This document shows, in pieces, positions 35,877 to 47,355 of a stretch of 64,000 nucleotides of DNA. How positions within the stretch are numbered: position 1 is the first letter of the stretch; each line of letters opens with the position of its first letter. The notes beneath the pieces are model-generated. The model was not told the origin of the DNA and did no database searches. It saw only the letters and a program-made list of their open reading frames with translations. A program made the position numbers and the translations under genes. Source of the DNA: Pogostemon cablin (taxonomy: Eukaryota > Streptophyta > Magnoliopsida > Lamiales > Lamiaceae); assembly GCA_023678885.1 (NCBI GenBank), contig CM042983.1, positions 24,534,279 through 24,598,278 of the forward strand. Reading direction: 5' to 3'.

Positions 35877-36393
35877 AGCATCGCCGAGCCTCTAGTGTCG
35901 AATAGGGTGTATTTTTCTTTCTGAGGGTTTATTCTGTACCTCTTTTGCATTCCTTTTATTTATTGATTAATGGAATTTCGAATTCTTCCCGCTGTCGTTG
36001 TAACCCATTTATTTATGAATGAAATGCTTTTTCTGTCGTGGGGTGTCACGTCTTTGGTCAGGCCTTGCGTGTCTCAATCTGGGGCCTCCTTTTTTCTTGG
36101 GAGTTGTAAGGTCTCATTCTCCCAGCAGTTGGATCCCATCCGTTTTTGTTCCATAATTTCTAATGATGGCATCTGTTCCCCCTTACTTTGTCAGGCCGTT
36201 TCCTCTTTAGTTTTTTGAATTTCAAATCTTTCGTACCTTCTCCCTATATTATCGATTTTCCTTAACTTAATTCCCTTGATTTCTTTGCGATTTTTAGAAT
36301 TTTTGCTATCTTTGTGCATTCTGAGAATCCACTTTCTCTCGTCTGCCGCTGCACCAAAACCCTAACTTCCCATTCTTTGATCGAATTTCAGAA

Positions 36394-38989
36394 ATGTCTG
36401 GTAAAGGCACTCCTCCTCCGGTTGATGTTCAGGAAGTGAATACTTTTGATGAATCGCCGGTGCAGCACACGCGGCCAGGCATTTGTAGTTCTAATCGTCT
36501 TCGTTGGATGCCCCGTCCTAACCTAAGGGATTTGTCTACATCCTCTTCTTCCGGTGGCAACCCGGCCTCCACTGACTCTCCAAATAGGCCGCCGGTTCCG
36601 TCTGTGCCTGCCGTGGGTGTTGGGGGTGCGGCACTCCTTATTGACGCTGACCTGGGTGTTGCCATAATCCCTCTTAACATGGGGGATTATCTTCCCCATC
36701 ACCGAGATATAGGTAACATGGGTGCTACTTTCCAAGGGATGATTCAGCGTCTCAACTGGGTGCCGGCCTCTCGATTGACTTTGGAGCAATTGGAGGAGCT
36801 TCACCGGCAATATGGTAACCCTAATGTCGTCTTCGAACTTTTTTTGGATGGAGTCCCTATTTCCGACCCTCCTTCAGGTCGCACTGTGTTCAGTTACTCC
36901 CTTTTCCTCGCTGGCTTTCGTCTTCCTATTCCTCCTATCATCGACCTGTTGTTACAGAGATGGGACATGGCCATAGGCCAGTTGTTGCCTTCTTCCTGGC
37001 TGCGTCTAATCTCTACCATGTCTTTGTTCCACGTGTTGGGTCACAATATCTGGGACCCGGTTGAGCTTGAGTTTCTCTTTTATTATGTTGTGTCTGGTCG
37101 ATCTGGCAGTTTTTACCACTTGATGTCCCGTAACAATCATCACTTTGTGGGGGCCTCTGATGTCATCGGCCGGAGTTGGGAGCAAGCATGGTTTTGGCTA
37201 AGTGGAGACTATTGTATCCATGTCAATGGCGTTCCAGTGACTTTTCCTGTTCGATTCCTGCCGTTGGATAAGTGTATGATTCTCTCCTATTTCTGAAGCT
37301 TTGGTTCAACAGTTTCCTGCAGTTTCTGATGTTGTTTCTTTGCAGGTCCTACTCATTATTCCCTCGAATGGCTGAGCGCTGGTTTTCGTTGGGTATACGA
37401 GATCCTATCCCATGGCTGGAACACCTATCGTATCTCCCCACTGCTTTCTGAGCCCATCTTAGTTTCGGCTGGGTTGTCTACTTTGGGTCACAGCGCCACC
37501 ATTGGTGTTTCTCTTCTCCTGATCTCGTCTTATTCCGTATTCTATGACTGACCTTTCTTTTTTATCCTATAGGTGAACTCCAAAATGCTCTTTCCCCGGT
37601 GGGGTCGACTGGTTCTGTGGCTGATCTGTCGTTAACCCCACATAAGTATGTTTATCAGTTTTCAGATGAGGAGACTGATCCCGATTACTCTGCCCGTTCT
37701 CCACCCTTCGACGACGATGGAGCGATGGATGACTTATCCATTGGGTCCGAGGATATGAGGCTTGGTGATGATTTGTTGGTTACTTAGTTTACCGAGAATA
37801 GGATCTTGCTCCCTATGTCTCCTCTCTATCAGTATTTGCGTCGTTCTGGTGTCGCCCCGTCTGGTGTTTCTTCTGTCCCTGGTTCCGGGTCTATTTTCAC
37901 CTCTCTGCTTGGGAAGAGAGAAAGAAGCGTCTATGAGCATGGTGGACCTTCTCGACCGATCGGGATCAGCTTTGTGCCCCGTTCTTCCTCCGTAGTTGGT
38001 GATTTTGATCATCTTGTCGAGGTGCTAAGGAGAATAGTTGCCTCCATCAGAATTTATCCCTTCTTTTCATGTCCATTGCATTCTTACTCGTGGTATTCTT
38101 TTGTAGATCCTCCTCTCACCATGCTCAAAGCTGAAAAACAACTTGAAGAAGATCCGAAGGGGGGTCTCGAAGAAGATCCGGAGGAAGATCCTGAAGAGGA
38201 TCCAAAAGAAGAGGTCGAAAGAGGTGTTGCGGAAGGTTTCGAAGAGGGTTCAGATGGTGGTTATGAACAGGAGGGGGAGCCCGATACAATCCCTGTGGAT
38301 CCCCAGGCTGAAGCCGATGCTGAGACTGCCAGGCTAGCAGCCGAAAGGGCTCGTGTGCGGGGAAAGGCAAGGCCGATGAAGCCGATGAGTCTGACCTTTC
38401 TGAGCTGCGGGAGCTTGGAATCCGGGGCTTTATCACCGGTGTGAGTTCTCAGGCCTCTCATTAAGCTTCTCTCTCTGTCGTGCCCAGTTCTCTTGCCTAA
38501 GATTTCTCTGGTTTGGTCGCTATGGCTAGAGTTGCTATTACCTCCCTCGCTTCCTCTCTGCATGCTATGGATCAGTACCACTCGTTCGCTAGCTAGCTCA
38601 TTGACCGTTTCGAGGGATCCACTGCTAGCTTTGAGGAAAGAATACATGCTTTGGAGGTTGAGAATGCCCAGCTGACTTCTCTGGTCATGCATCAAAGGAA
38701 TGGACTAGATGTTTCCGAGTTCGAAGCCGATGTGGGGCGGGCCACCCTAAAGTCCTTGGAGGCACTCTTAACTGAGACTGAAATTGCCCAAGATGCCACC
38801 TTGGTCGAGGCTGCTAAAATGTGTGCCAGGTTAATTAAAGCCGAGGCTCGCCTCTGAGCTTTAGAACAGCGCATTCCTCGTCCTGGTTCAGCTGAAGAGA
38901 GAGTCGTCCGTGCTGAGGCCCAGCTGAAAGAGATGGAGGACAAGATGGCAAGTATTTTTCATTCCTTTAGCAGCCGAAAGAAAGATTGA
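36394..38989 (+). pseudogene. Antisense gene 2 of the Tat-like element, paralogue of gene 1
   Basis: Start at ATG 36394 (MSGKGTPPPVDVQEVNTF), following a leader with AAAACCCTAACTTCCC. The domain at 36800-37260 parallels gene 1: FELFLDGVPISDPPSG, YSLFLAGFRLPIPPIIDLLL, IGQLLPSSWLRL and QAWFWLSGDY. Likely introns: about 37272-37345 (GTGTATG to TTTGCAG), about 37506-37572 (GTGTTTC to CTATAG) and about 38021-38106 (GTGCTAAGG to TTTGTAG). An acidic repeat of EEDP units is at 38140-38220, then a frameshift, and a coiled coil (ERIHALEVENAQLTSL) runs on to a TGA at 38989. Stops at 37785 and 38855 close the frame, so this copy is decayed. It is clearly diverged from gene 1, so the duplication, or independent gain, is old. 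Confidence 0.68.
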
Positions 38990-40028
38990 TGCTGTCCTCT
39001 TTCCCTACTTACTGATGTAATTTTGAACTTTCCCTTTCCTGGTTGATTATACATTTTGAAACTCTGACTGCTCTCCTGGTTTACGATTGGTTGTGTATTT
39101 TGAATTCTGACTGCTCTTTTGGTATTACTGTTCGATGATTGATGGTTGTTTGTCGCTGATGTGTAATTGTTGGTGTGTCTTAGCTGCACATTCCCCATTT
39201 TCTATATACTTCTGTTTATTTAACTATCACTTGTGTAGATGCTTGTATTTCTAGTTTAATGTGCCTCCTCTTTGTGTCCGGTTGTATGCTATTCTGAGGT
39301 TCCATCCTTTATTCCTGTTTCCGATCCCCTTGTCCCCTCATTAGGAGAATTCCTTTTATCTTAACCCTGATGTTCCGATCCTTGTGCCTATCCGCCCTAA
39401 ATATGCCCGTGCCGTCTTTTGGCGCCGTTCCCAGATCTGTTGTTGCCTCCTTCATTCCGGCTCTGTGTTTTCCATTTACACTCGAGGTGATACCATTTTT
39501 CTCATACCGAGGTTATCTCAACCTGTTTTTTAATTTTAACATCCGATGCCTCGGCATCCTTGCTCCCATTCTCCTTAATCCGACATTTTCGCCTCTTATT
39601 ACCAGTTTGACCCTGCCTTTTTTCGCTCCGCCTTGCCTTTTCGATCCCCTTTGTTAGTTACTTCCCTTTGATATCCCTTTATTTATGCTTGCAATATTCT
39701 TTGTCAGTTTATAGGGTGATGTTTGTATTCTTGGACTTTCCGAAACCATGGTATCCCGACATGTGAATATATGCCTTTATTTTTGGATTTCCCGTAACCA
39801 TGATGTTCCCCCTTTTTTTTTACGAGTGTACTGATATTTCTCAGACCGTGATGTCCCCATAACTAAACATCTTTTCCTCTTTTTTGATAAACATATTGAT
39901 ATTTTTAACCATATGCCATTAAAAGGATTTCCATACAAATTGCATTTCTATACGATATGGCCTAAAGCCTTGCTTAAAAGCTGTAAAAAGTCATGTTACC
40001 AACCTCGTTCATCTTGCCTTCCTTCCCC
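38990..40028. other. Spacer between antisense gene 2 and integrase
   Basis: About 1 kb, T-rich on the plus strand, with no coding signal on either strand. It separates the converging 3' ends of the integrase (minus) and antisense gene 2 (plus), so it should hold the terminators of both. Confidence 0.5.
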
Positions 40029-41317
40029 TTATTGATAATATTTCTTCAAGAGTTGTGCATTCCATGGGTGTGGTATCTTCTTGCCATCCACTTCTTCCAG
40101 TTCATATGCTCCTCCCTCTAGAATCCTCTTGATCATGTAAGGGCCTTCCCAGTTTTGGCCACTGCCCTGTGCCGTTGGGACCACTATTTTCCGTAACACC
40201 AACTCTCCACCTTTAAACCTTCTCAGTTTTATCTTGGAGTTGTAAAATCTCTCTGCTCTCTGCTTGTAGACTGTATTATGCAACTCCACATTCAATCTCC
40301 TTTCCTTCAACAGGTCCAGACTTTCTTGCATCAATTTATCATTTGTCCCTTCTTGGTGGAGAGTGACCCTAGGGCTGGGTTCTCCAATTTCCACTGGTAT
40401 CACTGCCTCGGTGTCGAAAGCCATTGAGAAAGGGGTCTCATTGGTAAAGGTTCTCGTCGTTGTCTTGTAGGACCATAGCACTCCCGGCAGCTCTTCAGGC
40501 CATTTCCCGTCTAGCTTTTCCAACCTGGCTTTTAGTGTGTGTTTGATGATCTTGTTCACTGCCTCGACTTGCCCATTGGATTGCGAGTGGTATGGCGTGG
40601 AGGACCATTTCTTGATGCTGTAGTCTTCACAAAATTTCCTCAGTTTGTCATTATCAAACTGCCTGCCGTTGTCGGTCACGATGATGATTGGTATCCCAAA
40701 CTGGCATATTATATTTTCTTAGATAAACTTCTCGACTCGAGCCTCGGTTATCATCGTGAGAGGTTCAGCCTCTACCCATTTTGTGAAGTAATCTACTACT
40801 ACGATGGCGAATTTATTTCCTCATTTTCTAGTAGGCAGCGGTCCGATCAAATCAATCCCCCACTTCGCGAAAGGCCATGGACTGAACACCGAGGTCAGCT
40901 GTTCTGATAGTGCTCTGACTATCGGGGCCAGCCTCTGGCAAATCGCGCAGGCTCTTGCATATTGGGTGCATCTTTTTTAAGCGTCGGCCAGAAGTAGCCC
41001 TGTCTGATCACTTTGTGTGCTAGAGCGATCCCGCCTGTATGGTTCCCGCAGACGCCTTCGTGTATCTCTGCTAGCACATTACTTGCTTCCTCAGGAGTTA
41101 GGCATTTCAGAAGCGGCGACGAATAGCCTCTCTTGTACAGCTTCCCCTCTATTAGAACATATCTCGCCGATCGGAGCTTGATCTGTCGAGCCTTGTCTTT
41201 ATCCGAGGGTACTTTTCCCTCTTCCAAGTACGCCCTGATTGGGGTCATCCATGACCCCTCCGCCAGCTTTTCATTCAGGACCCACACGGCAGCGTCTGAT
41301 GGGTTCTCCTGCCTCAC
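40029..41317 (-). pseudogene. Integrase of the 16.3-kb element, broken
   Basis: It inserts element cDNA into the genome. Order on the minus strand: HHCC zinc finger (EIHEGVCGNHTGG, then GYFWPTLKK, with CAICQR in a shifted frame), core with first Asp (FAKWGIDLIGPLP near 40850), second Asp (VTDNGRQFDN at 40679), Glu (SNGQVEAVNKIIK), and a C-terminal GPY-type segment (SGQNWEGPYMIKRILEGGAY). It ends NAQLLKKYYQ. All three catalytic acids can be seen, but a frameshift within the finger and stops at 40710-40830 split the protein. It is followed by a spacer, not directly by the LTR. Confidence 0.88.
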
Positions 41318-41473
41318 AATACTGATGTTATTCAGATCCTCCGCATTTGACGCCGTGCCAACTTAGCCAACCCGTCGGCCCCCATGTTGTCCCTCCTGTC
41401 TATACATTCCAGAAATACATGTTCGGATTTCTATAGTAAGCCTACAGCCAGTCCTCTATAAAGGCTCATGTGT

Positions 41474-42142
41474 TCATCCTTGGCCTCGTACTCTCCTTTC
41501 ACCTGGTTCACCACCAACTGTGAGACTGTATATCATCAGTTCGCCTGCTCCCATGGCCAGCGCCATCCTTAAACCATTCAGTAGGGCCTCGTATTCTGTC
41601 TCATTGTTAGTAGCCAAGAAACTGAACCAGATCACGGTTGAAAAGGTTTCTCCGGACGGTGTTCGGATGATGATTCCCGCGCCCGAAGCCGTTACCGTTG
41701 CCGAACCGTCTACATGCATGATCCAAGGCTTTCTCTTTTCACCCTCGGCTGGTGCCGGGAAGGTCAGTTCCACTATGAAATCCGCAATGACTTGCCCTTT
41801 GACTGCATTCCTCAGCAAGTACGCTATGTCGAACTGCCCTAATTCGATGGACCACTTCAATAGCCTCCCCGCTGCGTCCGGTCTTTGAAGTACTTGCCTC
41901 AAAGGGAATGTCGTTAGTACTTCAATAGTATGCTCCATGAAGTATGGTCTCAGCTTCCTCGAACTCATGACCAGTGCATATGCCACCTTCTCCATTACTG
42001 GATATCTGAGTTCCACGTCTCTCAAGGATTGACTTACAAAGTACACCGGTCTCTGGTTCTTCTCTTCCATTTTGACCAGTACTGAACTGATCGCAGTTCC
42101 AACACTGCTAGGTACAGTTGTAGTGTTTCGCTTAGTGAGCAT
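41474..42142 (-). pseudogene. RNase H plus second (archaeal-type) RNase H
   Basis: The upstream part (KNQRPVYFVSQSLRDVELRY, PLRQVLQRPDAAGRLLKW) is the ordinary gypsy RNase H domain following RT. The downstream part (WIMHVDGSATVTASGAGI, NNETEYEALLNGLRMA, GAGELMIYS) is the extra RNase H domain typical of Tat-lineage elements, thought to be of host or archaeal-type origin. The frame shifts right after MIYS, where the family has its next catalytic Asp; the expected downstream residues (QLVVNQVKGEYEAKDEHM) continue in another frame. So the second domain is inactivated. Confidence 0.85.
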
Positions 42143-43741
42143 TTGGAAAGGATCTTGGGATCGGATAACTCCCTTTTGATCTCAGCGAATGCCTTCCCGT
42201 ACTCTTCTGTCCATTCAAATTTAGCCTTTTTGATGACGTTAAAAAAAGGTTTACATCTATCTGATACCTTCGACATTAATCTGTTCAAAGCGGCCAACCT
42301 ACCCCTCAGGTTCTGGTCCTCTTTCATGTGCCTAGGCGCATCCATCTTTAGGATAGCCTCTACCTTTTCGGGGTTCATCTTGATTCCCCTGGAGCTGACC
42401 AAATCTCCGAGGAAGCTCTCTTTACTCACCCCGAATGTACATTTCTTCGGGTTTAGCTTAATTCTGTAATGCCGGAAGGTTCCGAAAACCTTCCTCAGAT
42501 GATCGAAGTGGTCCGTCTTTTCCAGACTCTTTACTACGGTGTCATCCACGTATACCTCGACTATTTTCCCAATATCTTCCTCGAACATCTTGTTCACCAA
42601 CCTTTGGTAAGTGGCCCCAATGTTTCTTAACCTGAACGTCATGTTGTTCCATTCATATACTCTGCTCCCACAGAAGAACGCCATGTTCGCCTTGTCCTCC
42701 GGGTGCATGGGAATCTGATGGTACCCCGAGAAGGCATCCATGAAGCTCATGTTCTGCCGTAGCGTCGACCATTTGATCAATCGATGGGAGAGGATAGCTG
42801 TCCTTCGGGCACGCCTTATTTAGATCAGTAAAGGCGATGCACAGCCTCCACAATTCTTCCTTCTTCTTCACCATAACTGGGTTCTGCACTCTTATAGGGT
42901 ACTTGCATTCGCTAATTCTTCCACTCGCTAGTAATTTGTGTACTTCCAGCTCCATAGCTGTATTTTTCTCCGGGCTGAACTTCCTTTTCTTTTGGTGAAA
43001 GGGTGGAATGTTGGTGTCGATGTTCAACTTATGGCACACGTACTTCAGATGTACCCCGGGTGTTTTGTTTAGGTTCCAGGCGAACACGTACAAATTCTCC
43101 TTCAGTAGTTGGGTTAGCTCTTCCTTGAATTTGCTTTCCCATTCTGTCCCAATCTTGACCTTGAAGTCGGCATCCTTTGGATCTAGTTGTACCAGCTCTG
43201 TTTTCCCTGCCGCCGAGGCTCCCTCTCTTAACTTCATCCTTGGATCTTCGTCTGGTGTTATTTGCTTTCGCCTCGACCTCTCTGTTGCAACTTCTTTATC
43301 TTCCTGCCTTTTAATAACTAGATCCGGATGTTCTCTTATTGTTGTCACAAGCACTTCCTCCTCATGTTCCTGCTCTTCCTCTTCTTCCGTGGTCGCCAGG
43401 ATCGTGCCGAGCTCTTCTCCCTCACAATCTCTTCCTGACAGCTCTTTAGTTTCTATCTGCACCTCAGGGCTTTCTCCCTTTTCTAAGATATCCTCGAAGC
43501 TTAACATCTCGTAATACATATCATGATAACTCAAGCCCTCTACTTTTTCCACAAACGAGCACTCTCTTGCCCTTCTCTGGTTTCCTATTACCGTTGCTAC
43601 TCTGCCATCGGCTGTGACAAATTTGAGGCATTGGTGAAGGGTGGATGGGATAGCCCCGAAAGCGTGGATCAATGGTCGTCCCAGTATGCAGTTGTATGTA
43701 GAGGCTTGGTCCACAACCTTGAATGTCAGTTGTTTCTGCAT
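42034..43741 (-). pseudogene. Reverse transcriptase region (with protease C-terminal part)
   Basis: Starts just after an in-frame TGA with MQKQLTFKVVDQAS and CILGRPLIHAFGAIPSTLHQ, which closes the protease region. A Glu-rich linker (43330-43440) follows. RT begins near 43000 (ECKYPIRVQNPVMVKKK, RLCIAFTDLNKACPKDSYPL), shifts frame near 42750 and goes on with MSFMDAFSGYHQIPMHPEDK, the YVDD active site (VEVYVDDTVVKS), CTFGVSKESFLG and the connection (KPFFNVIKKAKFEWTEE). A further shift near 42100 joins it to RNase H. It copies element RNA into DNA; this copy is non-functional as written. Confidence 0.9.
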
Positions 43742-44903
43742 TCACGTTTTTCCATCTAAGTCCTCTAACTGTATTGACAAATCAACCTCCATGGTTGGCC
43801 TAGTCAGCGCATTGCCGAAACCTTTGATCTCATCACCACAAGGCCTCACCTTGTGATGACGTTCCCCTCTCAGATTTTCAAAAACTTCCTTGAAGATTAT
43901 ATTGGCGTATGCCCCGGTATCCACTAAGCATCTATGGACTTTAACTCTTGACAGTATGGGCGAAATGACTAAAGGGTCGGAATGGGGAGTACTTATCCCG
44001 TAGAAGTCTGCTTCCGTGAAGGTAATATCCACTTCCGTTACCCCTTTCGACGCCGGAGTTAGGGACCACACTTGGGGAATCTGTTGGTCTAAACTTCTCA
44101 GTTCTGCCTTCCTCTTCTTTTTGGATGCTGTGGTGAGTGTCTGGGAGGTCCCGACATAGGGGATTTCCTCTACCGGCTCCATCATGTGTATCTTTCTCGG
44201 CCTGTCTCCTCTCGGGGGTAGCCCTCCAATCCTATCAAATACTGGCGGTCGTCCCGGAGCTGGATGGAGTAAGAGCATCGCTCCATCATTCCGATCTCTG
44301 CCTGGGGACCTTGGTCGACCCGGGGGAGGGGGAAGATTAGCGTCTCTCCTATACACCCTCGGCCTCGGGGTCTGCAGCATCCCTCTTAACCTTCCTTCCT
44401 TGAATAACTTCCATAACTCCGTGATAAGATCTCGGCATTGATCCGTGTTGTGCCCATGTGTCAGATGGTACATGCAATATTTTTGAGGGTTGGTGAGTTT
44501 TGAAGTTCGGAGGACCGATCTCGGCGTTCGAAGGACTTGCTGATCTTTGACGTAGTAGAAGACCTCGATAATATTCAAGTTAGTTCCCGACCTCAGCTCC
44601 TTGTACATTTGCTGCACCTCCGTATCCTCAGTAAATGGTTTGAAAGTGGAGGGTGCCTTGTATTCCTTCGTTCCTCCAGTACTGATCCTCTTCTTGCTTG
44701 GCTCTGCCGAGGGGTTCTGGTTACTTGCTTTCTTTGCCATCTTGGAAATATCTTCCGCCTGTATATGCTCGTTCTCCATGACCATGAAGGCTGCATAAGA
44801 CACAGGTGGCTTGAGTTGGATTGTTTTCCAAAAGATGCCTTCCGGGTGAAGAGCCCCCATCACCGTGATGAGACAAGCTTCGTCTCCCATGACCTTTGCT
44901 CAT
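43742..44903 (-). pseudogene. Gag C-terminal part, zinc knuckle and aspartic protease
   Basis: Read from MGDEACLITVMGALHPEGIF: end of the capsid-like gag, a basic linker, a knuckle-like CMYHLTHGHNTDQC (44455-44415), a proline-rich stretch (NLPPPPGRPRSPGRD) and the protease with its active site CLVDTGAYANIIFKEVF. The frame differs by one from the gag N-terminal part, so a frameshift lies near 44890. A TGA at the 3' end (DLDGKT, stop, MQKQ) separates it from RT. Confidence 0.85.
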
Positions 44904-46311
44904 TGAATCTTTTTAGAAAGTCTCGTAAGCCTTCTGTTGACCCTTGACGGATGTTAACCAGCTTATGCTTTGGTTCCTTTGGTGGCCTGAGATACGAGTA
45001 TTGCATTAGGAATACTTTCATCAACTCCCCCCAGCTTCCGACGGAGGCTGCCGGGACTGCCCTAAACCAGGCATGAGCCTTGTTTCCCAGGGTCAGCGGG
45101 AACATTCAGCATAGTGTGACCTCGTTCACCCCTTGGTCTCTCATCCACATTAAATATTTTTCGATGTGGGAATAGGGGTCGTAATCGCAATCAAAGATCA
45201 AACTGGAGGGATACTTAATCCCCTGTTGCCGAGGTGCATTGCTGATTTCTACCGCGAAAGGCAAAGGAGCCACCGATGACTGGAGGACCCCTCCGGTTCT
45301 GGACATCTTCCTTTCCAGATCCGCAAAGCGTTTGTTCACCTCCTCGTTTATCAAGGCCTGCAGATCTCCGATCGGGGCTTTGGGGAATATTTCTTTATTC
45401 TCTGACCGTATCACTCCCTGGGTCTCCCTCCATCTCGTCTCTCTTCGTGAGATGGGTCTCTTGTGTCTTCTATCCTGTGGTAAGGATAGCTCAGTAGTTG
45501 GCACATCTTCCCGCGAGGGATCCCGACTCTCCTATGAATAGGGCGCCGAAGATGAATGAGACCTCTGATTCCTTGGCTTTCTGGGTCGGTTATACCTCCT
45601 CTGAGAGATGGACGGGGTTCTTCGTGGGACCTCTTCTTCCACTGGCACTCCCCTAGTTGTGGATCGGCCTCTCCTTTGGTTTGGGGAACGATGTTGGTGA
45701 GATCCTTCTGCCCTTGGCCTCTCCCTCGGTGGAGGGTTTCCTGCCTCTTGGTTCCAATCCTGCCGTGAACGCCTTTGAGCATCATTTCTCACGGATACCT
45801 CCGGAGGTGGAGGATTCTCCGCATCTTGGGGCTCCCTTGGTCGTGGTTGTTTTTGGGTCCCGGTCCCTGGTCGGCGAAGATATTCGCTACGCCTTTCTTG
45901 CGCTGGAGTTTTGTCCACACTCTCCCCCTCTGCTATGTTCCTCCTTCTTAGGAAGTTTATGGTATCTCTCGCGTCTTCTCCGCTGTGCTCTTTTCTGGCT
46001 TCTTTCCTCCTTTCGAGATCTTTCCGTAGATCACCATGGCTTCCCCTGTGAGGGCCGCTAAAGCTCAACCTCGTCGGTGGAACCAGGGGAGCCTCTGCAG
46101 CATACTCATTAATCACCCTTTGGATCTTTTCGTTCATTTCTTTCGCCTTTTGAGGATCACCCAAGTTTGGGACAGGAATAGACCTCGTCGGAGTATGTAT
46201 CTCTCTGACTGGAGCACTAATTTGAACAATGTTTCCACTCCTTGTCACATTCTGCTGGGAGCATTCCCCTATTTCTTCGTTGCCACGAGTCGTAAATCCA
46301 TCACCTCCCAT
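44860..46311 (-). pseudogene. Gag N-terminal and capsid region
   Basis: Begins MGGDGFTTRGNEEIGEC at 46311, about 115 bp after the primer site. A long Arg/Pro/Glu-rich region follows (EARKEHSGEDARDTINFLRR). Stops near 45532 interrupt it, then INEEVNKRFADLERKM and FDCDYDPYSHIEKYLMWMRD appear, then a TGA, then the capsid signature (MFPLTLGNKAHAWFRAVPA, SWGELMKVFLMQY, LRDFLKRFNEQ). All three pieces are in one frame, separated by stop codons only. Gag packages element RNA. Confidence 0.85.
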
Positions 46312-46404
46312 TTGATTTATGGACGTAGAACAAAACCCAGAGATCTTTTTTCCAGAACTCGACCAAGACTTTTCAAAGAAATGGAACAGGGATGGCTAAT
46401 AGTA

Positions 46405-46425
46405 GCGTTCCCACAGACGGCGCCA
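46405..46425 (-). other. Primer-binding site of the 16.3-kb element
   Basis: On the minus strand, TGGCGCCGTCTGTGGGAACG starts two bases after the 5' LTR. TGG plus this sequence matches the 3' end of a tRNA; Asp or Arg tRNA are the usual primers for such elements, and I cannot decide which. Confidence 0.8.
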
Positions 46426-46427
46426 GA

Positions 46428-47355
46428 TGTTGACGGCTGTTCTTTGCTCGCTAATTAAATGTGTAAAAGAATTAAGACTTTAATTAACGAGACTAAGAAC
46501 GAATACCATCAAACACAATCAACTATCAAATTAAGACAAGATAAGAGATCGAAGCCTATCGAAGACTCAAATTCCACCAAAGAACATCACCGATTTTATT
46601 ACTCTCCTTTTAGAACAACACTCGTTCCTTCCAAGATTCTTACAAGTGTAATGTTTAAAGTGAGTGCCAAAATGTCCTGCCTCTCTCCTGCGAGAGAGGC
46701 TATTTATATTGTCCTAAAACCCTAAACCCGAGCCAATCGTCTTGCGCCACCTGGATGAAGACAAGTCGTCTTTAATGAAGCTGCCCAGTACGCCGACCGC
46801 CTGCAGGAGGAGTCTGAGCGCCGTTTGTTGCACTGCGGAGGACTTGCAGGGTGTCTTCGTCCTTTGCTGGCCTCCTATTGGTCGTTGGAGCAGGGTGTGC
46901 CAGTCAGCTGTTGTCTTCTAGCTAAGATTGCTGTCCAAGATATCTATTCTTCCCATTAGTGTTGTCTTCTAGCCTGCGGTACCTGTATTCTTTCATTATG
47001 ATGTTCGTCCTTCATTATCTTGCTCTCGCCGTCCTCCTTTGGTCTTCGAACAGGTTCCGGTGCCGAAGAGTCTGTCCGAGGTCTTGGCCGGGGGGAGGGT
47101 GATTGCCGAGGTGCCTCTCCGAAGTTGAGGGTGTTTCCTGATTTCGTGCTGGTTCGGCGGGTTCGTCCTCATTCGTTTTGGACTGGGCTTCTGGACTGCT
47201 ATATTCCTTATTGGGCTGCTTTAACTCCCCCTTCCTTTCTGTCCTCCAGTTGAGCCGCCGAGGAATTGGGCCTACCATTCCAAGTATCATGGGTCTGTTG
47301 GGCTTATTGGGCCTCTTGAACCTAATACATCATGAGGGATATAATAACCATAACA
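46428..47355 (-). repeat. 5' LTR of the 16.3-kb element
   Basis: 928 bp, partner of 31036-31966. Transcription from it runs leftwards, away from the RAD7-like gene. Confidence 0.93.
46700..46708 (-). promoter_or_regulatory. Probable LTR TATA box
   Basis: On the minus strand AATATAAATAGCCTCTCTC; TATAAATAG is a strong plant TATA match followed by a CT-rich start region. The same box is at 31307-31315 in the other LTR. Confidence 0.6.

Larger units (their letters stand above)
31036..47355 (-). mobile_element. 16.3-kb Ty3/gypsy retrotransposon, Tat-like lineage, with two antisense genes
   Basis: LTRs at both ends start TGTTGACGGCTGTTCTT and end ATAACA. Flanking CACTC/CACCC agree at 4 of 5 bases. 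Read on the minus strand the order is 5' LTR (right), primer site, gag, CCHC knuckle, protease, RT, RNase H, a second archaeal-type RNase H, integrase, spacer, two genes on the opposite strand, then the 3' LTR (left). The second RNase H and extra antisense genes before the 3' LTR are hallmarks of the Tat group (Retand/Ogre relatives). The gag-pol frame is broken in many places, so it is not autonomous now. It is inserted in a small MITE and starts about 465 bp upstream of the RAD7-like start codon. Confidence 0.9.

Noticed and set aside
43008..43514. 168-codon plus-strand frame opposite the RT linker
   Set aside because: Serine-rich mirror of the Glu-rich linker in pol.
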